Source: Streptococcus sp. S1 (lineage in GTDB: Bacteria; Bacillota; Bacilli; Lactobacillales; Streptococcaceae). From it: 64,000 nucleotides of DNA. The position numbers and the translations under genes are program-made. The stretch is taken from NCBI RefSeq assembly GCF_034137685.1, contig NZ_CP139418.1:1577001-1641000 (forward strand), given 5' to 3'. The number at the start of each line of letters is the position of its first letter. Position 1 is the stretch's first letter. The notes under the pieces were generated by a model. The model made no database searches. It saw only the letters and a list, made by a program, of their open reading frames with translations, and had not been told where the DNA came from. Shown one piece after another: positions 16,017 to 26,169 of the stretch.

Positions 16017-18542
16017 TTAATTTGATCGGTTAGTTGGAACTTTAAAAAAGTCTTTAGATAGGTAACCTTTCCCACTAATCAGGTCGTATTCAACCATTTT
16101 TAAATCATCCGCAATCTCTAACGCTTCTCCTTCTAAAGCCTTTTTATCGACACTTGCTTTTTTCAATACTTCTGTTAACAAAGCATAGTAAGGCGAAACT
16201 TTTGAATTGGTCTGTTCAAAGACCATAGCAGAGAAATCACTTGAATTGACCAAAGGATAATTCAATTTTGGAGCATCAAAATTACTCCAAATGAAGTAAT
16301 CTGTCTGATACTGGCTCTCCGGATTATTCTTAAAGGCGGACTCAGGATAAAGTCCTGGCAAGTGATCCCCATAAAATACCACTGTGATCTTCTTATCTAT
16401 TTTAGAAAGACTTTCCAGGAAGGATTGGGTAGCGGTGTCTGTTTGTGAAAGCAAGCGACTGTAAAAGGTTAGTTTTGAATTTTCTTCATCACTAAACCCT
16501 TTACCTTTACCATCCAAAGATTCTGGATTTGCTTCCAACCACGGTGTATGATTTTGCATGGTCATTACAGAAAAGAATTGTCCGGTTTTGTCGTTTAAAT
16601 TATCTAGAACAATATTATAAGTGGATTCATCACTCGGACTGATTCCTTCATTTCTATATTTGATCCCTTTTGTATTGGTCGTAATGAAATCTTTGAAATC
16701 TAACCGCGAATACACAATATCCCGAGAATAATTCGATTTACCTGCCAAGTGAACAGCAACCTTATTCTGTTTCGAGTATGCATTACTGATAGATGGCACA
16801 TCATGGATCTTAGGAAGGACTTCCGTATACAAGACAGATACAGTTTGCGATAAATTGTAGAAAGGTAAACCTGTCAGAGTCTGGAACTCCATATTTGCAG
16901 TTCCACCCCCATAACCATCCGATTGCATTTGCCCACTCGTATGGGTCTTCATGATATTCTCAATATTTGGAATTGGATTTTGCGTCAGTTCTACTCCCTC
17001 AACTTTTCTAGGATCAGAAAAGCTTTCACTCAGTATATAGATGACTGTTTGATCGTTTAAGTAGTTACTTCTCTCCTTATTGATCTCATTCGACAAATTA
17101 GTATATTTTTTGACTATCTTTTCAAGACGTTCTTTTGAATAACCATCCGGTTTTAGAATAACTTCTGTTGTTAATTGATTCATCCAAACATAGGACAAGC
17201 CCTTATAACGTGCATTGGTCGTATTGCCTAGCCAATTAATATCCTGATAATTGTTCAGGGTGCTAATAATTGGTACATTGGCCTTGATTTTACCGTTTTC
17301 TTTATCACTGAATATTCCATTGACACTCTTAAAACACAAGAGCATCATAGCGATAGCTACAATTTGAATTTTCCATGAGGAAATAATTCTTCCCTTGAAC
17401 AGGTACTTTTTCCCAACAATTAGTAGACAAACCAGAAAGACCACCAATAAAAGGATGTAAAACATTTGCGCTTTGTCCACAAAACTCAAAAGGGTCATTG
17501 GTTTACTTAGCCAAGTTAAATCACTCGGTAAAACTGGTTCATTCCTCATTCCAAACTTAATGGAATTAGCAACCACAAAAGCTATGGAAACAATGGAAAT
17601 GAGACAGGTAGCGATCCAATATTGATTGATACAAAAATAAACTAAGATGAGGATCGCTGTCAGAATGAGAATTTGAAATATGATGGCATCTGGAATCGTG
17701 TAATGAACGCCTAAGAAGGGTTCTGTTCGACCTAAACTAAATTGGATAAAATAATTCAATACGATTGCAATAGTGGTACTAGAGAAGAACACTAAAGAGA
17801 AACTCGGTTTGTTCTTGACAAAATCTCGCTGCCCTTTTGTATACAAGAATCCAAGTAAGGAAATCAACGGGAATAGAAAGTATAAGAATTCATTCGTCAA
17901 CCAGAATTGTTGGGCTGAGTATTTGCCAATTTCAAACGCCTTATACAAAAAATTATCCGTCCTGTAAATAAGGGTAGAAAAATTTTTATCTGTTACGATA
18001 AAAGTGATCAAGAGTTGTGACAAAACCAGATACTGGTAGTTCTCGCCTATCTCTTCTCCTCCTTTTTTCCGACTAGGGAGCTTATCATAATGCTGTCGCA
18101 ATAGAACCAAACCACCTGTAGAAGCAAACAGAAGGAAAACAAAAAGGTAGGAATCCGTTCTAAAGAATGGATTCTGATCAAAATTCCAAACCTTGTATTT
18201 TGGATTATTCAAATAGATCGTGATTTCCGTCAAATAAGATAGAGTATTGTAAACCAAATAACTGACAACCAGTTTGAATGGAAACCATTTTTTAAAATTG
18301 AACTGGGATAATATTGAAACTAATAGTAGGAAACTTATTCCAAATAAAATTCCTAAAAAATTGACATATTGTAAGACTGTACCAGTTGCCTTGTTGTGAA
18401 CAGCAAGATTATTCTGGGCTAGATAAAAATTAAAAAAAGAAAATAGAACGAAAGTAATCACATAATACCACTGGGTTCTTGAGACTTTCGATAAAACTGA
18501 GAGGATAAATTCCTTAATATTAAACTCTTCTTTCCGTTTCAT
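16017..18542 (-). CDS. GacH/SccH-like glycerol-phosphate transferase (LTA-synthase family)
   Basis: The 841-residue protein has about 11-12 hydrophobic segments in its first 440 residues and an extracellular alkaline-phosphatase/sulfatase domain (about 490-780). Motifs seen are ILSESFSDP (metal site), GGGTANMEFQTLTG with the likely nucleophilic Thr, and VVFYGDHLPG. In S. pyogenes GacH and S. mutans SccH, proteins of this type attach glycerol phosphate to side-chain sugars of the rhamnan. It is the last gene of the operon and its start overlaps the rgpF stop by one base (TAATG). The side-chain sugar it modifies cannot be read here. Confidence 0.82.
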   Translation of the reverse strand: MKRKEEFNIKEFILSVLSKVSRTQWYYVITFVLFSFFNFYLAQNNLAVHNKATGTVLQYVNFLGILFGISFLLLVSILSQFNFKKWFPFKLVVSYLVYNTLSYLTEITIYLNNPKYKVWNFDQNPFFRTDSYLFVFLLFASTGGLVLLRQHYDKLPSRKKGGEEIGENYQYLVLSQLLITFIVTDKNFSTLIYRTDNFLYKAFEIGKYSAQQFWLTNEFLYFLFPLISLLGFLYTKGQRDFVKNKPSFSLVFFSSTTIAIVLNYFIQFSLGRTEPFLGVHYTIPDAIIFQILILTAILILVYFCINQYWIATCLISIVSIAFVVANSIKFGMRNEPVLPSDLTWLSKPMTLLSFVDKAQMFYILLLVVFLVCLLIVGKKYLFKGRIISSWKIQIVAIAMMLLCFKSVNGIFSDKENGKIKANVPIISTLNNYQDINWLGNTTNARYKGLSYVWMNQLTTEVILKPDGYSKERLEKIVKKYTNLSNEINKERSNYLNDQTVIYILSESFSDPRKVEGVELTQNPIPNIENIMKTHTSGQMQSDGYGGGTANMEFQTLTGLPFYNLSQTVSVLYTEVLPKIHDVPSISNAYSKQNKVAVHLAGKSNYSRDIVYSRLDFKDFITTNTKGIKYRNEGISPSDESTYNIVLDNLNDKTGQFFSVMTMQNHTPWLEANPESLDGKGKGFSDEENSKLTFYSRLLSQTDTATQSFLESLSKIDKKITVVFYGDHLPGLYPESAFKNNPESQYQTDYFIWSNFDAPKLNYPLVNSSDFSAMVFEQTNSKVSPYYALLTEVLKKASVDKKALEGEALEIADDLKMVEYDLISGKGYLSKDFFKVPTNRSN

Positions 18543-20290
18543 TATTTCACTTTCTTTATCATTCTTTTTACTATATATTTCACAGCTCTTGCTGGACCGA
18601 TTACGATATACTTCAAGGCTCCTTTGATCCCACCGATTTGATTAAAGTCTACAAAGGTATGGGGTTGAAGATCTTCGCGATTGTTCAATTGCTTATTATC
18701 AATAAATGGTGTGAGAACATGTGGGTTTTGGGAGATTCTAAAGTCGTACTTTTGATCCCAAGCAATATAGATCAACAAACGTTCGATCGCATGAAGGATC
18801 GAATTTTGAGGAAGAGGTTCAGCCGGGACATCTGCTGCTGTCAAATTCAAATCAAAGAGTGGTTTCAAAGCATCATATTTAAACCAAACAAAGGTCCCAT
18901 AGCTCATGACAAAGGTATTGAGATTCTTGAAATCAATTGTCTTGGTAGCATTCATCTGTTCCCAGAGCTTGTTCATCTCTGGTGAAATAAGAGCTTCATT
19001 CCAGGCAACCACTATTCGATTGTAACGGAAGAAAGTTGGAATATCTGCGATAGTGATTCCGACTTTTGGATTGGCTTCCATGTTGGCAAGGATTTGATCC
19101 GCTGGCTTCACTAGCATCTCAATCAATTCTTTGCGCCAAGATTCACCTGCCCAAAAATCTGCTTCTTTAGATTTTTTGGTATGGAAATGGCCAACATAAT
19201 CATATTGGGAGAGTTGCTCTTTTAAGAGCAGCATTGGCAACACATCTCGTCCAATGTTTCCAGTCACCACAACCGTGGTATCTTGTGCTCGATGAGAAAG
19301 AATTTTCTCAATAGCCTGCTTCTTCTCTTCTACATCTGTCGTAATCCATAAGTCATAGGTGAAATGAAAAGTTTGGAAAGCATCTAGAAATTCTTCCAAG
19401 AGGTCCACATAAAAGACATGGAGATGAACCGCAACTTTTCTATCGAAATTCTCTTCCAATTCTTTGTTTTTCAAGTACTTACGCGATAACAAATACGGAT
19501 AGTCCGGACGATCAATCATAGACATGTGGTTGAGAATCAAATCTAATGGATAGTCCGATATACGTTCCAATTCATCAAAAATGTAAGGAATGATTCCTTC
19601 ATTATTTGCAATAGTTTTGACTTTGATGAAAGGAACCTTATGAAGGAGAATCGCTGTAGGATTGTAGTAAGAAAAGTCCGGATAGAGCATCCCTATGGTG
19701 TCTTCATGAATGGTATCAAAGACCGTCTTATAGCGAAAACCAGCATCCAAGAAATTCGTTGTGACCTTGGTCTCGTAGTGATCAATCACATCTTGAACAT
19801 TGGTGAAGTCTTGAACACCCTGCCAAAATTCTAGGAAGGCGCTTGATGTCAACACCTGTTTTTTAAAACTGAGATAATAACTCTGAATATGCTCGTTAAA
19901 ATCCTTGTCTTTCCGGTAATTGGTCATTCCCCAGAAATCCACTTCATCATCATGTTCAAACTGCTGATAAATGGGGTCTAGATCCCAAAGCGGTCCAAAA
20001 CAGGTATCATTCATGAGGGTAACCGAATCAAAATGAGCCAGTTGGTCAAAGCCAACTGTCTTCATTCCATCCCGCCAAGCCGCAAAGTCAAAGCCACTAT
20101 TTTGGCGCTCTAGAATATCGTCTACCAGATGCTGTGCTACTAAATTAGACTTCACATCTTCTGGTAGCTGACTATTGGAGATAAAGACCACCCGTGAATA
20201 CAAGGGGCGAATCTTTTCTAATTGATAGAGTACATGCCCACTAATAAAATTAAACTTATTGTAGTGAACATATAAAAGTAAACGTTGCAT
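18542..20290 (-). CDS. rgpF: Rhamnan synthesis protein F (RgpF/GacG)
   Basis: The 582-residue protein belongs to the RgpF family of cytoplasmic rhamnosyltransferases. The N-terminal half contains FDFAAWRDGMKTVGF and SVTLMNDTCFGPLWDL; the second half contains a repeat of the fold with YDYVGHFHTKKS and WRKELIE. The family extends the polyrhamnose backbone on undecaprenyl-pyrophosphate. The gene is separated by one base from the GT4 gene upstream and overlaps the GacH-like gene by one base. Confidence 0.92.
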   Translation of the reverse strand: MQRLLLYVHYNKFNFISGHVLYQLEKIRPLYSRVVFISNSQLPEDVKSNLVAQHLVDDILERQNSGFDFAAWRDGMKTVGFDQLAHFDSVTLMNDTCFGPLWDLDPIYQQFEHDDEVDFWGMTNYRKDKDFNEHIQSYYLSFKKQVLTSSAFLEFWQGVQDFTNVQDVIDHYETKVTTNFLDAGFRYKTVFDTIHEDTIGMLYPDFSYYNPTAILLHKVPFIKVKTIANNEGIIPYIFDELERISDYPLDLILNHMSMIDRPDYPYLLSRKYLKNKELEENFDRKVAVHLHVFYVDLLEEFLDAFQTFHFTYDLWITTDVEEKKQAIEKILSHRAQDTTVVVTGNIGRDVLPMLLLKEQLSQYDYVGHFHTKKSKEADFWAGESWRKELIEMLVKPADQILANMEANPKVGITIADIPTFFRYNRIVVAWNEALISPEMNKLWEQMNATKTIDFKNLNTFVMSYGTFVWFKYDALKPLFDLNLTAADVPAEPLPQNSILHAIERLLIYIAWDQKYDFRISQNPHVLTPFIDNKQLNNREDLQPHTFVDFNQIGGIKGALKYIVIGPARAVKYIVKRMIKKVK

Positions 20291-20291
20291 A

Positions 20292-21950
20292 TTATTTCCT
20301 TATTCTAAAGAATTTCAAGATTTTTGTTGGAATGGTCCAACGGCGAGAATGGATGACGGAATTGTATTCATGAGATAATTTTTTATGATTCTCATGTAAG
20401 TTGAATAGGTGTCTGCAAAATTCTTCGTCACTTTCTTTTTCATAGGAGAATTGAAATTGATTACCCGAACTATTCGAAAGATCAAACAGAATATGTGGAT
20501 GGGTATTAAAGAAAACCAGAACATCCTCGAAATCAATTCCGTTTGAAGTTACAAGAGGAATTTCTCTTTGATCCTCCAATGCAATCAATGACAATTTATT
20601 ATAGGATCCCGAAAATTCTGAAAGTAATATTTTTAGACTCTTTTCCTTTTCAAGCTGGAAGATAATAGAGCCCTTATTTTCCATTCTCTCTTTTGTTATT
20701 TCATGGTAGGCTGAGTGGAGTCCATCGTGTGAAGCTGAAATCACCACTTGAGATTTACCAATCACTTCGAGATCACGATTATTGAATTTCATCCCCAAAA
20801 ATCGAGCATACTTAGAGGAAAGCTTTTGGTTACAAATTGGCGTTTCTACTTCAATGTTATCTTTAAAAACAGCATAGATCGTCTTAAGATTATATTTCTT
20901 TCGAGCGAGTTCTTGATCCAGTAATTGTTTTTCTTTAAAGCTATCAAAATTCTCAATCACTGTAGCCATTTGTTGACTTAGCAGATCTCTTTCTCCTAGT
21001 GGATATAAATTCCCAGATTCTAAAAATCTACTCGAAGACAAATGACCTAAATTATCAGAAATAATTGCCGGAACACCATTTAAAACTGATTCCACAAATA
21101 CTAAAGAAAATGTTTCTAATTTAGCAGGCAAGACGAGGATATCTTTCTCTGTCACCAAAGACCATGGATCTGAGTGAAAACCAACAAAAGTTACATGATC
21201 TAGATGATGAGTTTGAATATAGTCATCCATCAACTTTTTGTACTGCTCATCCCATCCTCCGATAAAGACCAGTTCAATATCTTTCCGATTTAACTGATTA
21301 TAAGCAGTGAGCAACTCAAGCTGATTTTTCCGTTCATTAATCCCACCAATGGATACAAAACGAGAAATAGTAGAATTCTTGAGAGGTCGCTCTTGAACTT
21401 CTGTATAGGGGATAAACGGAATCAATTTATCAGTCGTAAAATAATTCGTTAGAGTCTGGTACAATTCCCCTTCTACTACAAAAATTTTATCAGACAAATC
21501 ATCGATTAAAGGAATTAATTCCTTATAATAACCGAACTCACCAAAAGGAAATTCATGAATAATATAAAAATGTCTGACCTTTTCACATGCAGCTGCAATA
21601 GCACCCTGAAACACATTGACTGTATTCGAAATAACCAGTTCGATCTGTTCATTCTGGATGATTTCTCTTACTTCCTCAATATTCTTTTGTTGAGAGGCTT
21701 GAATTTCTAAATCCAAAATATCTAGCGTTTTAGACTCAGGCCACCACCACTGATTCGTTTTTAACTGAAATAGTTTAATTCCAGTTATATCCATATGACG
21801 GAGATAGTCTTTATCAATGTGCGGAGCATTATCCGGTATCACATTGTAAACTTCGTGACCTTGCTGAACCAACAATTTCATTAAGTTCACAATCGCTACT
21901 TCTGCTCCACTAAACATGGCTCCAACAGGAGAAACAAATAAAATTTTCAT
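20292..21950 (-). CDS. Glycosyltransferase family 4 in the rgpE/gacF position
   Basis: The 552-residue protein has a GT-B fold of GT4 type in its first 360 residues (VSPVGAMFSGAEVAIVNLMKLL at the start; LPAKLETFSLVFVESVLNGVPAI as the nucleotide-sugar motif). About 190 further residues form an unrecognised C-terminal region that ends in basic residues (KILKFFRIRK). RgpE of S. mutans, in the same slot, is a different (GT2) type, so this locus probably adds a different linkage or sugar. The gene is A/T-rich compared with rgpC and rgpD. It lies 17 bases after rgpD. Confidence 0.82.
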   Translation of the reverse strand: MKILFVSPVGAMFSGAEVAIVNLMKLLVQQGHEVYNVIPDNAPHIDKDYLRHMDITGIKLFQLKTNQWWWPESKTLDILDLEIQASQQKNIEEVREIIQNEQIELVISNTVNVFQGAIAAACEKVRHFYIIHEFPFGEFGYYKELIPLIDDLSDKIFVVEGELYQTLTNYFTTDKLIPFIPYTEVQERPLKNSTISRFVSIGGINERKNQLELLTAYNQLNRKDIELVFIGGWDEQYKKLMDDYIQTHHLDHVTFVGFHSDPWSLVTEKDILVLPAKLETFSLVFVESVLNGVPAIISDNLGHLSSSRFLESGNLYPLGERDLLSQQMATVIENFDSFKEKQLLDQELARKKYNLKTIYAVFKDNIEVETPICNQKLSSKYARFLGMKFNNRDLEVIGKSQVVISASHDGLHSAYHEITKERMENKGSIIFQLEKEKSLKILLSEFSGSYNKLSLIALEDQREIPLVTSNGIDFEDVLVFFNTHPHILFDLSNSSGNQFQFSYEKESDEEFCRHLFNLHENHKKLSHEYNSVIHSRRWTIPTKILKFFRIRK

Positions 21951-21967
21951 AGCCTATACCAAAGAAA

Positions 21968-23170
21968 TTATTCCCACTTGCCTTGACGAATTAACAATCC
22001 GGTAGAAGAATCCAACTCCGAACGATTTGTTCGATCCACAACCCGATCAATTGAAAAGATAGGAGGGTTCGTTGTCGATAATATTGCTAAGTTTTCTTGA
22101 TTTTCATCTCTTAAAAATGCTACTAGTCTTAACTTCACATGATTAAAGTATGGTAACTTACATTTATAGGTAACTTTTTTGGGACCAATGCCAGATAATG
22201 GAATATCCATGGAATTATCGTTATACAGTCCATTTCCAGTAGAAATATCAACAAATGAAAAGGCTATATGAGGATTAACAGACTCATCTAATAGATTAAA
22301 TGAAAACTCAATCACCACCTCATCATCAGGAGTTACTTTCTTAGGAGAAAGCAATCTAGCTGTGAAACCTTCAACTTCCGTTGTAACCAAGCCCTCATCT
22401 TCATTTCCATTATGATGGGAGTTCGATTCCAAATTGTCAAAACTATATTGATCAGAAACATCAAAGGGATCACCAATGGCTTTCACCAATCCATTTTCAA
22501 TCAAAACAGCCTTGTTACAATATTTCTTGACGGCTCCCATATCATGGGTAACAAGGATAGTAGTTTTCCCTGATTTCTTGCGTTCTTGGAAGTAATCGTT
22601 ACACTTGCGTTGGAAGGCCTCATCTCCTACTGCGAGGACCTCATCCAAAATCAAAATATCCCCTTGGGCCTTAATGGCAACTGAAAAGGCTAAGCGAACC
22701 TGCATGCCTGATGAGTAGTTCTTTAGCTTCTGGTTCATGAATTCATGCAACTCAGCAAAGTCTACGATATCATCGTACATGGCATCAATTTCAGCTGTTG
22801 AGAAGCCCAGCATAGCCCCATTCATGTAGACATTTTCCCGACCGGTCAGTTCTGGGTTAAAGCCCACTCCAAGCTCAATAAAAGACACCAGTTTCCCATC
22901 GATGGTGACGGTGCCTTTTTCTGGCACATAGATTTCAGAAATAATTTTCAAGAGAGTCGATTTTCCAGAACCATTTCTTCCGAGGATCCCGAAAAAGTCT
23001 CCTTTTTCTACTTCAAAAGAAATATCCTTGAGAACGTGCTGTTCTTTATAACCTTTAATACCTTTGAAGCGATTGACCAGGGCAGTTCGAAGACTATTGG
23101 TTGCCTCTGTTGGCAACTTAAAGTACTTGCTGACATGGTCTACTTTTACTGCAATTTGTTTATCTGTCAT
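21968..23170 (-). CDS. rgpD: Polysaccharide ABC transporter ATP-binding protein (RgpD/GacE)
   Basis: The 400-residue protein has an N-terminal ATPase domain with Walker A GRNGSGKST, signature YSSGMQVRLAF and Walker B ILILDEVLAVGDE, as in Wzt/TagH-type exporters. The C-terminal 150 residues form a beta-rich Wzt-like domain that in related systems recognises the polymer. With RgpC it flips the lipid-linked rhamnan to the outer face. The start overlaps the rgpC stop by one base. Confidence 0.94.
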   Translation of the reverse strand: MTDKQIAVKVDHVSKYFKLPTEATNSLRTALVNRFKGIKGYKEQHVLKDISFEVEKGDFFGILGRNGSGKSTLLKIISEIYVPEKGTVTIDGKLVSFIELGVGFNPELTGRENVYMNGAMLGFSTAEIDAMYDDIVDFAELHEFMNQKLKNYSSGMQVRLAFSVAIKAQGDILILDEVLAVGDEAFQRKCNDYFQERKKSGKTTILVTHDMGAVKKYCNKAVLIENGLVKAIGDPFDVSDQYSFDNLESNSHHNGNEDEGLVTTEVEGFTARLLSPKKVTPDDEVVIEFSFNLLDESVNPHIAFSFVDISTGNGLYNDNSMDIPLSGIGPKKVTYKCKLPYFNHVKLRLVAFLRDENQENLAILSTTNPPIFSIDRVVDRTNRSELDSSTGLLIRQGKWE

Positions 23171-23976
23171 TAGAGAATCTCCGCAAATTTCTTAGCATGT
23201 TTGTTAAAGTAAGCAAAGCCAGCAACAAAAATAAGAATTGGTAAAACATAAGGAATCAAAACCAAGAACTTATTTTCCACCAAAAGCCAGACAGGGGTGT
23301 TGGCCTTATCAATCAAGAAATACCGCATGTCTTGAATAATTTGTGCTAATGGATTCATCATGACCAATTTAGCCGCCCATGGATTGCGGTCTGCAATAAA
23401 GGTAATTGGGTAGATAATTGGCGTCGCATACAATCCAGCTTGCAAGAGTACTTCCCAGACTTGACCTAGGTCACGGAAACGGACAAAAAATGTCGCTAAG
23501 ATCAATGCACATCCTGTCGCCATCAAGAACAACTCAAAGAATAGCGGAATCACCATCAAAGCTGTCCAAGAGAATGTCACCCCATTAAAGAATGAAAAAA
23601 TCAAAACAACAATAAGGTTAATGACAAAGTTAATGGCTGCTCCTGAAATCGCAGACAAGACAATGATGTGTTTGGAGAAGTTCAATTTTCGCAGCAAGTC
23701 GCCTCGACTAACAATCGACACCATCCCCATAGATGTTGCTTCTGAGAAAAAGCCCCAGATTACATTGGCCAATAAGAGGGCAACTGGGAAATGGGGCACA
23801 TCTCCACCCAAACGTAAGAAGCGGATGAAGACGACATACATGATTGTAAAGGTCATCAAGGGCTTTAAAATCGACCAAAGATAACCGATCGCTGATCCTT
23901 GGTAGCGTAATTTAAAGTCTGTTTTAATTAATTCTCGTAATAAAATTCGATTTTTCTGACTAAAAACGTCAAACAT
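23170..23976 (-). CDS. rgpC: Polysaccharide ABC transporter permease (RgpC/GacD)
   Basis: The 268-residue protein has six membrane spans of the ABC-2 export permease type, with the cytoplasmic start IKTDFKLRYQGSAIGYLWSILKPL conserved among Wzm, TagG and RgpC proteins. It pairs with RgpD to export polyrhamnose. One-base overlaps link it to both neighbours. Confidence 0.94.
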   Translation of the reverse strand: MFDVFSQKNRILLRELIKTDFKLRYQGSAIGYLWSILKPLMTFTIMYVVFIRFLRLGGDVPHFPVALLLANVIWGFFSEATSMGMVSIVSRGDLLRKLNFSKHIIVLSAISGAAINFVINLIVVLIFSFFNGVTFSWTALMVIPLFFELFLMATGCALILATFFVRFRDLGQVWEVLLQAGLYATPIIYPITFIADRNPWAAKLVMMNPLAQIIQDMRYFLIDKANTPVWLLVENKFLVLIPYVLPILIFVAGFAYFNKHAKKFAEIL

Positions 23977-24917
23977 TATTTTTTACCTCGATATGCAAAC
24001 TTTGTCAGAATCAAGCTGGTAAACACAAAGGTGTGAAAAGCCCGGTTCTTCCGATAACCATACTGACGAATCCGTCTCAAACGTTCTTTTAGTGGAACGT
24101 CCATGATGGTCACAAAGTTTTCAATAATTTCTTTATTTTGGGGACTGACTGGCAGATCCAATAAATTTTTTGCTTGTTCTTGACTGGACTCGATGAGATT
24201 CCAATATTTAGCAAAAAGAATATGAGGGCGAACCCAGTTTTTAACCCGTTTTCTAAGTGTACGAGCACCCAGAACATTGCTACTGTGCTGCCGGTACAAT
24301 TCTGTCGGCTGATCGATATAGATCAACTTTCCAAAGGCAGTTGCTAGTAATGCTAAATACCAATCATGCATAAGGAGGGCATGTTTTTCTTGACCCGTCC
24401 ATAACTCCGCCAACGCGTGATTAATCATGGCTACACCGCCAGTTACCGTATTTTCTGTCAGCTCTTGAATGAGTTCTGTATTGGCATGATCAGACTGGGT
24501 GCGAATCATGCTCTCATGTTGAACATTCAAGTTTTCATCGACCACTTTTAAATCTGTGTAGACCAGCAAAGGCTCCTCTTGCGGATGTTTCTCTGCTTCT
24601 TCCACTTGTAGGGCAATCTTTTCAGGAAGCCAGACATCATCTTGGTCACTAAAGCAATAAAAATCAGCTTTTTCATATTTTAAGAGTGTGTGAAAACTCT
24701 TGATGACACCCAGATTTTCGATAGCCTCCTGGTTAATAAAGCGAATGCGCTCATCCTGGGCCACCAACTCTTGAATGATCTCCACCGTACCGTCTGTTGA
24801 CCCATCATCTCGGATCAAGAGTTGCCAGTCTTGATAAGTCTGGCCTTTGATACTTTTGACCTGCTCTTTTAGATACTGTTCACCATTATAGGTGGACAAC
24901 AAGATATTTACTTTCAT
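23976..24917 (-). CDS. rgpB: Family 2 glycosyltransferase, rhamnosyltransferase (RgpB/GacC)
   Basis: The 313-residue protein has the GT2 start NILLSTYNGEQYLKEQV, the DxD-type FSDQDDVWLP and the acceptor-region MHDWYLALLA. This is the RgpB/GacC type that adds L-rhamnose to the primer made by the first enzyme. It overlaps the rgpA gene by four bases (ATGA). Confidence 0.9.
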   Translation of the reverse strand: MKVNILLSTYNGEQYLKEQVKSIKGQTYQDWQLLIRDDGSTDGTVEIIQELVAQDERIRFINQEAIENLGVIKSFHTLLKYEKADFYCFSDQDDVWLPEKIALQVEEAEKHPQEEPLLVYTDLKVVDENLNVQHESMIRTQSDHANTELIQELTENTVTGGVAMINHALAELWTGQEKHALLMHDWYLALLATAFGKLIYIDQPTELYRQHSSNVLGARTLRKRVKNWVRPHILFAKYWNLIESSQEQAKNLLDLPVSPQNKEIIENFVTIMDVPLKERLRRIRQYGYRKNRAFHTFVFTSLILTKFAYRGKK

Positions 24918-26062
24918 GATAAGAATAATTCCTCGTACTCACCTACAATTTTTTCCCAGGTAAAGTTTTGCTTCATATTGGCCTTGGCTCGTTGACCCCA
25001 TTCAGATACATCTTCTAAAGAATCGACCTGGTTAATCAAATGCGCCAAATTTCCAGTTTCTTTAGTCCAATATTGAGCTGTGTCCTTGGCAACCGTTTGG
25101 TTAAAGGAGACTCCCAAAACTAAATTCAGATCCGTCTGAGCGAGAGCCTCTAAAAGACCAGGATTGGTTCCGCCCACTTCATGACCATGGATATAGGCAA
25201 AGGCTTCTTTACGGATATACTTCAACAGGTCTTGATCATAGACCGTTCCTACGAACTTGACGCGCGGATCCTGATCAAATCCAGTCCGAGTTCGTAACTC
25301 TTCAAAATAGGGATTACCTTCATGGTTACAAATGATCACTAAATCCCGTCTGCTTGAAGAGGCCATAAATTCACGAATGGCAGTCTCATAATTATTTTCT
25401 GGGACAAAGCGACCCAAGATCAAGTAATAGTTCTTCTCTTGTGTCTGCCACTTCTGATAAAGTTCTCTGACCTTCCAATCCTGACTGGTTAGGCTAGTCG
25501 GAGACAAGTCCGTTCCATAGGCAATATAAGTCGTCTGGGACCAAGGATAGGCTTCCTTGATATAGGACTCAATGCCCGGATTGTCAGATATTACCAAGTC
25601 CGCGTGGCGCGTCATGATCTTTTCAGAATACTTGAGATAGGCTTGAATCGGTTTGGCCCACTTGGCCCGCTTCCACTCCAGTCCATCTGGATTGATATAA
25701 AATCGTCCGCCTATCTTATGGATCTTACGCGCAAAAGGCGCCACAAAGGCCCCGATTGTATTGCCCAAGACATAAAAAATCGGCTGTTCAATTCCTTGTT
25801 TCTTAATAAGCTTCAAAGCATAGTTGATGGCCATCATATCATAGGCAATGACACGCGCAGGCCCAAGCTTAGGGGGGTTAATGGTATAACAATCGACACC
25901 CTGGTAGTCAAAATGTTGATAAGCTTGATCATTAGAAAGGCAGGCAACATGGTACTGGATATCTGGAGACACTTGATGCGAAACCAATTGGTCCACAAAA
26001 GTCTCAAAACCGCCATATTGAGCCGGAAGTCCACGACTTCCGATAATAAAAACATGTTGCAT
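24914..26062 (-). CDS. rgpA: Rhamnosyltransferase, DUF1972 type (RgpA/GacB)
   Basis: The 382-residue GT4-family protein carries the N-terminal DUF1972 motif GSRGLPAQYGGFETFVDQL. GacB of S. pyogenes, with this architecture, adds the first rhamnose to lipid-linked GlcNAc and commits it to rhamnan synthesis. The start is set at MQHVFIIGSRG because AAGGGAACTCT precedes it well; an upstream in-frame codon at 26086 would fall at the predicted transcription start. It is the first gene of a seven-gene operon running to 16017. Confidence 0.92.
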   Translation of the reverse strand: MQHVFIIGSRGLPAQYGGFETFVDQLVSHQVSPDIQYHVACLSNDQAYQHFDYQGVDCYTINPPKLGPARVIAYDMMAINYALKLIKKQGIEQPIFYVLGNTIGAFVAPFARKIHKIGGRFYINPDGLEWKRAKWAKPIQAYLKYSEKIMTRHADLVISDNPGIESYIKEAYPWSQTTYIAYGTDLSPTSLTSQDWKVRELYQKWQTQEKNYYLILGRFVPENNYETAIREFMASSSRRDLVIICNHEGNPYFEELRTRTGFDQDPRVKFVGTVYDQDLLKYIRKEAFAYIHGHEVGGTNPGLLEALAQTDLNLVLGVSFNQTVAKDTAQYWTKETGNLAHLINQVDSLEDVSEWGQRAKANMKQNFTWEKIVGEYEELFLS

Positions 26063-26096
26063 AGAGTTCCCTTTCAAATCATTCACAGTCTATTCA

Positions 26097-26105
26097 ATTA
26101 TACCA
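26097..26105 (-). promoter_or_regulatory. Rhamnan operon promoter, extended -10 TGgTATAAT
   Basis: Consensus TATAAT with TG upstream; a weak -35 (TAGGCA) at 17 bases. About 30 bases before the chosen rgpA start. Confidence 0.6.
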
Positions 26106-26134
26106 TTTTCTAGGCTTTTTGCCTAATCCAAACA

Positions 26135-26160
26135 GAAAAGCGACCCTCAAGGGCCGCTTC
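26135..26160 (-). terminator. Terminator of rmlD
   Basis: Minus-strand stem AAGCGGCCC/GGGTCGCTT with a TTGA loop and a short T run. It isolates rmlD from rgpA, although a leaky terminator cannot be excluded. Confidence 0.75.
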
Positions 26161-26169
26161 TATTTGATC

